64,000 nt of DNA from positions 20,234,953-20,298,952 of the forward strand of contig NC_064036.1 of assembly GCF_932526225.1 (NCBI RefSeq). The letters are read 5' to 3'. This stretch comes from Nematostella vectensis. Its lineage: Eukaryota; Cnidaria; Anthozoa; Actiniaria; Edwardsiidae. The notes under the pieces are model-generated. The model saw only the letters and a program-made list of their open reading frames with translations, did not search any database and was not told the origin of the DNA. This document shows positions 10,001-22,200 of the stretch, piece by piece (within the stretch, counting starts at the first letter, position 1; every line of letters starts with the position of its first letter). The position numbers and the translations under genes were made by a program.

Positions 10001-13000
10001 GCCACCCTGAGTACTCCACGTAAGTAACAGACCTCGGCCACCCTGAGTACTCCACGTAAGTAACAGACCTCGGCCCCCTTGAGCACTCCACGTAAGTAAC
10101 AGACCTCGGCCACCCTGAGTACTCCACGTAAGTAACAGACCTCGGCCCCCTTGAGCACTCCACGTAAGTAACAGACCTCGGCCACCTTGAGTACTCCACG
10201 TAAGTAACAGACCTCGGCCACCCTGAGTACTCCACGTAAGTAACAGACCTCGGCCACCCTGAGTACTCCACGTAAGTAACAGACCTCGGCCACCCTGAGT
10301 ACTCCACGTAAGTAACAGACCTCGGCCCCCTTGAGCACTCCACGTAAGTAACAGACCTCGGCCACCCTGAGTACTCCACGTAAGTAACAGACCTCGGCCC
10401 CCTTGAGCACTCCACGTAAGTAACAGACCTCGGCCACCTTGAGTACTCCACGTAAGTAACAGACCTCGGCCACCCTGAGTACTCCACGTAAGTAACAGAC
10501 CTCGGCCCCCTTGAGCACTCCACGTAAGTAACAGACCTCGGCCACCTTGAGTACTCCACGTAAGTAACAGACCTCAGCCACCTTGAGTACTCCACGTAAG
10601 TAACAGACCTCAGCCACCCTGAGCACTCCACGTAAGTAACAGACCTCAGCCACCTTGAGTACTCCACGTAAGTAACAGACCTCAGCCACCTTGAGCACTC
10701 CACGTAAGTAACAGACCTCAGCCACCCTGAGTACTCCACGTAAGTAACAGACCTCAGCCACCCTGAGTACTCCACGTAAGTAACAGACCTCAGCCACCCT
10801 GAGTACTCCACGTAAGTAACAGACCTCGGCCCCCTTGAGCACTCCACGTAAGTAACAGACCTCGGCCCCCTTGAGCACTCCACGTAAGTAACAGACCTCA
10901 ACCACCTTGAGTACTCCACGTAAGTAACAGACCTCAGCCACCTTGAGTACTCCACGTAAGTAACAGACCTCAGCCACCCTGAGCACTCCACGTAAGTAAC
11001 AGACCTCAGCCACCCTGAGCACTCCACGTAAGTAACAGACCTCAGCCACCTTGAGTACTCCACGTAAGTAACAGACCTCAGCCACCCTGAGTACTCCACG
11101 TAAGTAACAGACCTCGGCCACCTTGAGTACTCCACGTAAGTAACAGACCTCAGCCACCCTGAGTACTCCACGTAAGTAACAGACCTCAGCCACCCTGAGT
11201 ACTCCACGTAAGTAACAGACCTCAGCCACCCTGAGTACTCCACGTAAGTAACAGACCTCGGCCCCCTTGAGCACTCCACGTAAGTAACAGACCTCGGCCC
11301 CCTTGAGCACTCCACGTAAGTAACAGACCTCAACCACCTTGAGTACTCCACGTAAGTAACAGACCTCAGCCACCCTGAGTACTCCACGTAAGTAACAGAC
11401 CTCAGCCACCTTGAGTACTCCACGTAAGTAACAGACCTCAGCCACCTTGAGTACTCCACGTAAGTAACAGACCTCAGCCACCCTGAGCACTCCACGTAAG
11501 TAACAGACCTCAGCCACCTTGAGTACTCCACGTAAGTAACAGACCTCGGCCCCCTTGAGTACTCCACGTAAGTAACAGACCTCAGCCACCTTGAGTACTC
11601 CACGTAAGTAACAGACCTCAGCCACCCTGAGTACTCCACGTAAGTAACAGACCTCAGCCACCCTGAGTACTCCACGTAAGTAACAGACCTCAACCACCTT
11701 GAGTACTCCACGTAAGTAACAGACCTCGGCCACCCTGAGTACTCCACGTAAGTAACAGACCTCGGCCACCTTGAGCACTCCACGTAAGTAACAGACCTCA
11801 GCCACCCCTAGTACTCCACGTAAGTAACAGACCTCGGCCACCTTGAGTACTCCACGTAAGTAACAGACCTCAACCACCTTGAGTACTCCACGTAAGTAAC
11901 AGACCTCGGCCACCTTGAGTACTCCACGTAAGTAACAGACCTCAACCACCTTGAGTACTCCACGTAAGTAACAGACCTCGGCCACCTTGAGTACTCCACG
12001 TAAGTAACAGACCTCGGCCACCTTGAGTACTCCACGTAAGTAACAGACCTCGGCCCCCTTGAGCACTCCACGCAAGTAACAGACCTCAGCCACCTTAAGG
12101 GTTAGTTTGTAGTGTTATATGTTATAAAATATAAAAAAAATGTTTATTTTCATTTTTTGTAAGACTTTATATTGTGCCAATTATGTCATTGCTCTTTTCT
12201 GATTACCGTAATTAATGACGTCATGATCTTTCCTTTAGTCCCCCCCGGCGAGAAAGCCCGAACATGAGGGACCAGTCGTACGATGCCATGAGATCCAGGG
12301 GGGACACCACTGACGCGGAAATCAAGGCGTTGAAGACGCAGCTTAAAATGGCGGAGGAGACGCGCGATAGCTCCAGGCGGGACTTGATCGATGCACACCG
12401 CAAGATCCGAGACGCGGAAGATAGCAAGGAGACCTTGAGGAAGGAAAACCTTCACGTGAAGCGGCAAGTGAAGGATCTCGAGATGGAGAAACAGTCACTT
12501 GAGAAATCTGTGAGCGATTTGCGTGAAAAGGTGCATAAAGCATAGACAGGGAGCCTGGACATAGACAGGGAGCCTGTGCATAGACAGGGAGCCTGTACAT
12601 AGACAGGGAGCCTGTACATAGACAGGGAGCCCGTACATAGACAGGGAGCCTGTACATAGACAGGGAGCCTGGACATAGACAGGGAGCCTGTACACAGACA
12701 GGGAGCCTGTACATAGACAGGGAGCCTGTACATAGACAGGGAGCCTGGACATAGACAGGGAGCCTGGACATAGACAGGGAGCCTGTACATGGACAGGGAG
12801 CCTGTGCATAGACAGGGAGCCTGTACATAGACAGGGAGCCTGTACATAGACAGGGAGGCCGTACATAGACAGGGAGCAGATAAATTAACCGGATGGGAGA
12901 CAGATGCACGGACAGACAGATAATTGATTATGCTTGTGGCTAAATCACAACTGATGTTGATAACAAAACTCTCTCGAGAGGAGTTTGATTAATGATCTTA

Positions 13001-16000
13001 GATTAGAGACGCCTGCGGAGGGGGCTTAGGGATGGATCACATGGGATGGATTTGATGAGACATACTCCAAGTATTGTTACACGCGACGGATCACACACGT
13101 CATCATTGCACTTACCTGAACACGTGAATACGGGTGTTGCTGATCACATGGTTTTAGGTGTACAATAAATATAGAATATAGCCATATGTGTTGCTAAGCA
13201 AGTCGTTAAATATTTAAGTAGTGATAGTAGGCACTGATAGACGCGGTTGTCATGGCGAATATATCGATTCGCGACTGATAACGTGGTGATATCTATGGGT
13301 GTTGCTGATCACGTGATAATGGTTGGTACACACGTTTGATCACGTGGTAACACATTCTGCCTTACGTTGTTCCAGGTCAAGTTGGTTGAGAATGAGAAGT
13401 CGGAATTGAAGTTCGCGTTTGATGAGTTAGATAGCAAGTACCGCGTGTGTGACGAGAACCGATCTTCCATCACCAACGAATATGAGGACATGCGGGCCCG
13501 ATTCAACGAGGTACGCACGCAACCTAGCATCGTTTTCAGGGGGGGGGGGCTCTAATGCATCAATTTAACACCCGGCCCTTAACTGTTATTCGTCTGTCCT
13601 AATATGTGTGTTAATTAAAACAAGTAAAAAGGTATGCCATCTGAGCATGCGGATATTTTTATCACGTCGCGCAGGTTGACACTGAGCGCCAGGAGATCCG
13701 GCGCGAGTTAAAGGAGGCGTTACGTCAGATCAAGATGCTTAGCGGGGAGTGCTTGCAGGGGAAGAAGGACGCCACGGACCTCAAGGATAGGCTGGAGCAG
13801 GAGGAGGGACGCAGACTTGACAGCAGGCAGGAGATGAACGCTATTAAACAGAATATTATTATGCTGGAGAGCGAGAAAGAGGAGGCGAGACAGGAGGCGG
13901 CAAAACACCAGAGAAGGTAGCGGTCACGAGCATAGAGAGAAACAACAACAACAAAAACAAAAACAACAACAAGCACACAAAGACAGGAAGTATGATCTTA
14001 GCCAGAGATAGAGATTAGCCCAGTGGGTAAAAATGTTTAGTCATGACTGAGGAGATGGACATGGAGAGACAAGTATACACAAAAACGAAAACAAGCACAC
14101 ACCTATAATATTGTTGCTTTTCAGGTCTAGAGACATTGAAGAACGATTTGCATCGAAAGAAAAGAATTACCAAGCAGACATTGACGAGCTGAGGCAATTT
14201 GAGGAGAAGGCGAAAAGAAAGATAAGTGAGCTGGAGGATCTCTTGGAGAAAACCACGTTCGACAGAGAGAACTACAAAGCACAGCTCTCAGGTAACGAGT
14301 CCTCCATTCCCCTCCCCTCCCCCCTCACCAGGAGATGAAAATCTTAACCCAAGAGAGGGACTTCTCGCGGCCTTAAGGGTAGCGGGACCGGGGTTATGCC
14401 GCTTTAATGTTTGTAAACGTTAAAAAATGATAATACGCGTCGCCTATCATACATTGAGCGTAGGTAGGTTATGATGTCGTGCGGATGGGTATACCATGGT
14501 GTCGTGCGCGTGGGTTGAACATGATGCCGTGCGCGTGGGTTGACCGTGATGTCATGCGCGTGGGTTGAACATGATGCCGTGCGCGTGGGTTGACCATGAT
14601 GTCGTGCGCGTGGGTTGACCATGATGTCATGCGCGTGGGTTGACCATGGTGTCGTGCGCGTGGGTTGACCATGATGCCGTGCGCGTGGGTTGACCATGGT
14701 GTCGTGCGCGTGGGTTGACCATGATGTCGTGCGCGTGGGTTGACCATGATGTCGTGCGCGTGGGTTGACCATGATGTCGTGCGCGTGGGTTGACCATGAT
14801 GTCATGCGCGTGGGTTGACCATGATGTCGTGCGCGTGGGTTGACCATGATTTGGCCTTTCCAGATTGTGCTCGGCACTATTTTAGCGCAATTTGGGTTTG
14901 GGAGCCTTATTTTGATCAGAGAGCACTTTTTGGGTAAACAAGTGAACTTCTAGCTTTTTTAACCCAAGTTACTAGATTTTGTTTGTCTTATAAAGACATT
15001 TCTAGTTTCCTTAACTACAAATAATATTATCTCAACTAGGCTAAGACTGTAAGACTGGTGATTTCGACATTTTAATGGGTAGCCTGTGCTTTGGTAACCA
15101 CAAATATTGGGTAGCCTGTGGAGTTCATTACAATAATGCCTTATCTAGAAGATCTGTTTGCCATGTTTTCCTGTTTTACATCTATTGAAATTATTTCTCG
15201 CTAGGAGAAATACTTAAGGTTTGTCATCAGGTTTGACATTATTGACATTGGTGATGTTTGTAAATGAACATGGTTTTTAGTAGTATCCAAATAACAAAGG
15301 TAAACAAACACAAAAGAGAACAAAGTCATTTATAATACAGTTAGTTGTTATACACTAAAGTGTGGTTTACCTGTTCATGGACAACAATATAAGATACTCT
15401 AATGCATGTATTTAATAAAAGCAATATTCTTTCATTTATTCAAATTTTAAATTAAAGACAACTTATCTCTAAATTGTTTTAAAAATATACGGTAATTTTC
15501 TTTTCACCAATGAGCAGTATTTGAGCACTATTTTGATTTTGGAGCACTTTTAAAGCACTTTTTGGGTGTTTTTGGGAGCACTATCTGAAAACGCCTAACC
15601 ATGATGCCGTGCGCGACTTACTAGACCAGCTATCATGCCTTTAGCTGACCATCAGTCCCTGCGAGCCCTGCCTTTTTTTGATGTGTAGGTAGCGAAGGTC
15701 GCATCGCCGCTCTTGAGAACCACATAGGGCGCTTGGAAGGTCAAAAGATAGACGCTGAGTACAAGTTATCCAGCCTACATTCTATACTAAGACGCTCCTT
15801 GGGCGTACGAGCTTACGGAAACTCCCCTGTCAGGGGGGAGGGGAGCCCCAAGAAGGCGAGGATGAGCTTCCGGTCACGACAACAGCGGGACGCGTCGTCT
15901 GGTACGTATAGTGGTCCTCTGCGCCTTATCATCTATTCACCATCGCTATCGTGATTATTTTTATCATTCCTATAATTACCATCATAAGTGGCAGCATTAT

Positions 16001-16060
16001 CACCATCACCATCATTATCATCATCACCTTGACTATGACCACCATTACCACCATGACCTC

Positions 16061-16091
<31 letters not shown>

Positions 16092-16103
16092 CCACCATCA
16101 TCT

Positions 16104-16148
<45 letters not shown>

Positions 16149-16180
16149 CCATCATTTTCACCATCATAATCATCATCACC

Positions 16181-16214
<34 letters not shown>

Positions 16215-16228
16215 TCATCAACATCATC

Positions 16229-16260
<32 letters not shown>

Positions 16261-19200
16261 CGCCACCACCATCGTCATCATCGTCACCACCATCGTCATC
16301 ATCAGTATCACCATCACCTGTGTCAGCATCACTTGTCACTATCCTCTTCTTTTTCATCACACTACTCATTGCCATCACCTCTCGGCCTCGGTAAATGTTC
16401 AAGTATAGATCTTATGCTGGGAAATCTAATGATTTGGCCAAGTGGGTGGACGCGTAACCCTAGATAAGCCACCACATTTAACCCTCGATAAGCCACCACA
16501 TTCAGCCCTCGATAAGCCACCACATTCAGCCCTCGATAAGCCACCACATTCAGCCCTCGATAAGCCACCAAATTCATCCCTCGATAAGCCACAACTTCAG
16601 CCCTCGATAAGCCACCACATTCAGCCCTCGATAAGCCACCACATTCAGCCCTCGATAAGCCACCACATTCAGCCCTCGATAAGCCACCACATTCAGCCCT
16701 CGATAAGCCACCACATTCAGCCCTCGATAAGCCACCACATTCAGCCCTCGATAAGCCACCACATTCAGCCCTCGATAAGCCACCACATTTAACCCTCGAT
16801 AAGCCACCACATTCAGCCCTCGATAAGCCACCACATTCAGGCCTCGATAAGCCACCACATTCAGCCCTCGATAAGCCACCACATTCAGCCCTCGATAAGC
16901 CACCCCATTCAGCCCTCGATAAGCCACCACATTTAACCCTCGATAAGCTACCACATTCAGCCCTCGATAAGCCACCACATTTAACCCTCGATAAGCCACC
17001 ACATTTAACCCTCGATAAGCCACCACATTCAGCCCTCGATAAGCCACCACATTTAACCCTCGATAAGCCACCACATTCAGCTCCCGACAAGCCACCACAT
17101 TCAGCCCTCGATAAGCCACCGCATTCAGCCCTCAATAAGCCACCACATTCAGCCCTCGATAAGCCACCACATTCACCACCTACACTAACCCTCGATAAGC
17201 CACCACATTCAGCCCTCGATAAGCCACCACATTCAGCCCTCGATAAGCCACCACATTTAACCCTCGATAAGCCACCACATTCAGCCCTCGATAAGCCACC
17301 ACATTTAACCCTCGATAAGCCACCCTATTCAGCCCTCGATAAGCCACCACATTCAGCCCTCGATAAGCCACCACATTTAACCCTTGATAAGCCACCACAT
17401 TCAGCCCTCGATAAGCCACCACATTCAGCCCTCGATAAGCCACCACATTCAACCCTCGATAAGCCACCCCATTCAGCCCTCGATAAGCCACCACATTTAA
17501 CCCTCGATAAGCCACCACATTCAGCCCTCGATAAGCCACCACATTTAACTCTCGATAAGCCACCACATTTAACCCTCGATAAGCCACCACATTCAGCCCT
17601 CGATAAGCCACCACATTCAGCCCTCGATAAGCCACCACATTCAGCCCTCGATAAGCCACCACATTCAGCCCTCGATAAGCCACTCCATTCAGCCCTCGAT
17701 AAGCCACCACATTCAACCCTCGATATGCCACCGCATTCAGCTGTCGATAAGCCACCACATTCAGCCCTCGATAAGCCACCACATTCACCACCTACACTAA
17801 CCCTCGATAAGCCACCACATTCAGCCCTCGATAAGCCACCACATTCAGCCCTCGATAAGCCACCACATTTAACCCTTGATAAGCCACCACATTCAGCCCT
17901 CGATAAGCCACCACATTCAGCCCTCGATAAGCCACCACATTCAGCCCTCGATAAGCCACCACATTCAGCCCTCGATAAGCCACCACATTCAGCCCTCGAT
18001 AAGCCACCACATTCAGTCCTCGATAAGCCACCACATTCAGCCCTCGATAAGCCACCACATTCAGCCCTCGATAAGCCACCACATTCAGTCCTCGATAAGC
18101 CACCACATTCAGCCCTCGATAAGCCACCACATTCAGCCCTCGATAAGCCACCACATTCAGCCCTCGATAAGCCACTCCATTCAGTCCTCGATAAGCCACC
18201 ACATTCAGCCCTCGATAAGCCACCACATTTACCACCTACACTAACCCTCGATAAGCCACCACATTCAGCCCTCGATAAGCCACCACATTCAGCCCTCGAT
18301 AAGCCACCACATTTAACCCTTGATAAGCCACCACATTCAGCCCTCGATAAGCCACCACATTTAACTCTCGATAAGCCACCACATTCAGCCCTCGATAAGC
18401 CACCACATTCAGCCCTCGATAAGCCACCACACTCAGCCCCCGATAAGCCACCACATTTAACCCTCGATAAGCAACCACATTCAACCCTCGATAAGCCACC
18501 ACATTTAACCCTCGATAAGCAACCACATTCAACCCTCGATAAGCCACCACATTCACCACCTACACTAACCCTCGATAAGCCACCACATTCAGCCCTCGAT
18601 AAGCCACCATATTCAGCCCTCGATAAGCCACCACATTCAGCCCTCGATAAGCCACCACATTCAGTCCTCGATAAGCCACCACATTTAGCCCTCGATAAGC
18701 CACCACATTCAGCCCTCGATAAGCCACCACATTCAGCATCAACACTAGTAATAAACATGCTTTTGTCACTCGTCTAGACGAATCAGTTGATGAGATCGAC
18801 CCCGACCAAGTCAAGGCCTCTTTGAATGACCTTCTACAGAGCATGCGCGAGTGCGAGAGGAGTCGAGACGAGGCGATGGCTAAGGTCGAGACCCTGCAGA
18901 GGGTAGTGGCGGAGATGGAGGAGGAGCGAGCCTCGGCGTCAGGAAGGATGCGAGAGCTGCATGAAACCATCAACAACTTGAGCCAGCAGAAGCGAGACAT
19001 GGAGGACAATTTGAACACGTCACAGACATCGCTCACGCTACAGGTACGCATACGTGGCATAGAATAGCCAATGACTACAGGAAGAGTTTCTTCCAAAAGC
19101 TTTTAAAGTTAGCGACTTAATTGGCGACTTGCGCTAACAGATTACGTGGCTGTTTGGGCGGCAAACTAGCGCGCGCTCAGGCTTCTAGCTGCAAAAACGA

Positions 19201-22200
19201 TGACTAAAATAGAGATTTTGTTACATTTTGTTCGATGATGAGACGTAGATTACCTGGATAACATGGCCATAATAGTTCAACAGATAAGTTTTCCGAAACG
19301 TGTCTTAGCCTTTTTAGGGTGTTCGGAATTTAGTTTGTTATGCGACCTTGGTTGCTACGCTGACGCGCGCTCTCGCAATCTGGGCGGGAAAAAATCGCTT
19401 CCGGTTTGAAAATGGCGGGCTTTTCAAGGCGCGGGCGCGTTTGTTTACAAACTTTTCGCAGATCAAAATTTTTTCATTTTTCCCTCCTTTTGCAACAAGA
19501 TTTTTGCTCAAATCAATAAGTCCACTCAAACAACCAGCGCCTGTGAACCTTTTTCCAGTATATCCAACATTGTTAGCGCGGTAAACATCATTTTCCGTGC
19601 GATTGCGAGTCCCAAAACAAAACATGCCAGCGTGGAGAGTGCCTTGCACTAGATTTGTGGCTGGGTAGCCGCGCATCCAAAAAGTCTTGGCCACAGCGCA
19701 TGCGTTAAAACCGACTTCCGGGCGCACCAAAAAGGTAATATGGCACCCTAAATTTTTTAAATCGTGACAATTTTTTGTACGGAAATATTGCTAACCCTTT
19801 TCTTGTTAAAACTGGGCATGTAATAAGGCATACCGGTCAAAATGAAGAACATATGACCAAGATATCCCAATGGTTTACACAATTGGTCTAAAAAATGATT
19901 TTTCAGTATTTTTTTAAATCCATCACGTTTGTTCAGAAAGGAATTATGAATATTCTGAACTGAAAATCATTTCAAAAAATTAAAGGAAAGGCAAATATAA
20001 AAGTTTTTTTCTGCTGTGAGGAATTATGAATACTCCGAACTGAAAATCATTTGAAAAAATTAAAGGAAAGGCAAATATAAAGTTTTTTTCTGCTGTGATG
20101 ACGTCACCCGATGACGTCACCTAATGACGTATTGATGGCCTAATGACATATTGATGACGTCACCTAATGACGTCATCAATATGTAGCCCGTTGAATCACT
20201 AGTCCACTAATTTCAGCAGTTAAGCTTTTTTCCTAACAAATCTACGATAATTTAATATATCCCTAGCAACCTAACTTCCGAACACCATTAACTAATACAA
20301 TAAAAAAATACTATTAACTAATACAATAAAAAAATACCATTAACTAATACAATAAAAAATACCATTTTTAAGGAGGAAGCTCTGCAGAAAATGGAGCGAA
20401 ACAACAACGTGGCGACCGAGAAACTCCAGATGCTTCAAAGCACACTTGCCTTGTCTGAAAACGAGCGGCGTGTGTTACAAGATAAGATCCGAGATTTCCA
20501 GGAGATGGAAACGAGGCTGAAAGACGGCAACAATGTATTGCGCGGCGAGATGGAAGCTGCATCCGGGAACCGAGCGAAACTTGAGCTGAGACTGACAGCA
20601 CTAGACGGCGAAATGCAGCGCGTGAAGCGGTTTAACGCGGAGCTGGAGAATGAGAACAATGGCTTACGCGAGCGGCTAGGAATGAACTTCAAAGAAATGC
20701 AGGTAAAGTTGATCTACCTACGACTTCTCCATGCTTTATAAGTCCTGAATAATCTGATCAAGTAATGATAATGTGTAAACTATAAAATTTGTGTGGAAAA
20801 CTAGCTCTAGATAATCACAAACGCTTATTATACTTCTTGCATTTGTTTTTGCTCTCAGGATCTTCAAAATAAAATCGTGAGCCTCGAGTTAACATTGGAA
20901 AAGATGCACGGAGCGTTGTCAAAAGCAGAAGATGAAGAAAAAAGGTTAAAGGAAAAGATCCAAAGCCTTTCAGTATCCCTTGTCGATAGCAACAGCAGCT
21001 CACAAAACCTGCAAGACCGGATTAACCAGTTACAACGAGTGCTTGACAGTACTGAGGGCGAAAAAAAACTGAAGCATGAGTCAGCCGTCAAATACAAGGA
21101 ATCATTGAAAGAGGCGAAAGCTGAAAACCGCGCCATGAGAGAAAAGCTTCAATACCTCGAAAAATCGTCCGAAGAAGCAGACTTACAAGCCTGCGAAATC
21201 GAAAACCAGCTGAAGCACGCCAAAATGGTAATCCAACAGCTCAAAGATCAGGAGTTGGAAATGGCGAAACAAATAGATGAACTTGAACAACATATTGAGA
21301 CACTAAAACAGCAGAATAACTCCCTGCAAAGAAATAACTCGTCGTTTGAGGGCGAAAAACGAGACTTAGAACGGTCTAATGTGCGTATAGCAAAAGATGT
21401 GTCTGCTCTGAAGCGAACGCTTGAACGACTCCAGAAAGAGAGGCTGGGTTTCGAGGAGTCCTTCTACGAAACAACGCAAGAAAAGGAAATGATCAGTCGA
21501 TCCCTGTCGGAGGCGCAGAAAGAGAACACGCAGTTAAGGAACCAAGTGGACACTCTACAGATGATCATGCGAGAGAACGAGGAGAAGCACATAGACAGGT
21601 ATTTAAAGGGGATGTGTCATGAATTTCTATTAAGCACATAGACAGGTACTTAAAGGGGATGTGTCATGAATTTCTATTAAGCACATAGACAGGTACTTAA
21701 AGGGGATGTGTCATGAATTTCTATTAAGCACATAGACAGGTACTTAAAGGGGATGTGTCATTGAATTTCTATTAAGCACATAGACAGGTACTTAAAGGGG
21801 ATGTGTCATGAATTTCTATTAAGCACATAGACAGGTACTTAAAGGGGATGTGTCATGAATTTCTATTAAGCACATAGACAGGTACTTAAAGGGGATGTGT
21901 CATGAATTTCTATTAAGCACATAGACAGGTACTTAAAGGGGATGTGTCATGAATTTCTATTAAGCACATAGACAGGTACTTAAAGGGGATGTGTCATGAA
22001 TTTCTATTAAGCACATAGACAGGTATTTAAAGGGGATGTGTCATGAATTTGCCCTTAAGTACATAGACAGGTACTTAAAGGGGATGTGTCATGAATTTCT
22101 ATTAAGCACATAGACAGGTACTTAAAGGGGATGTGTCATGAATTTCTATTAAGCACATAGACAGGTACTTAAAGGGGATGTGTCATGAATTTCTATTAAG

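Noticed and set aside
9850-12093. 747-codon minus-strand frame with a 12-residue repeat
   Set aside because: It is the complement of the 36-bp splice-donor array. It is open only because the unit is 12 codons without a stop, and the plus-strand gene explains the first unit.
12343-12909. Cys/Pro/Leu repeat frames on the minus strand
   Set aside because: 19-bp minisatellite plus the complement of rootletin exon 3.
15911-16408. Poly-Asp, poly-Ile/His and poly-Ser frames
   Set aside because: CAT/ATC microsatellite in rootletin intron 7.
16362-18777. Repeat-encoded frames on both strands (DKPPHSAL, AECGGLSR, GLNVVAYR)
   Set aside because: By-products of the 24-bp array in rootletin intron 7. 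The in-phase splice of exons 7 and 8 removes them.
19338-19730. 130-codon minus-strand frame
   Set aside because: It lies inside the TIR element in intron 8 and has no transposase motif or coding-like composition.
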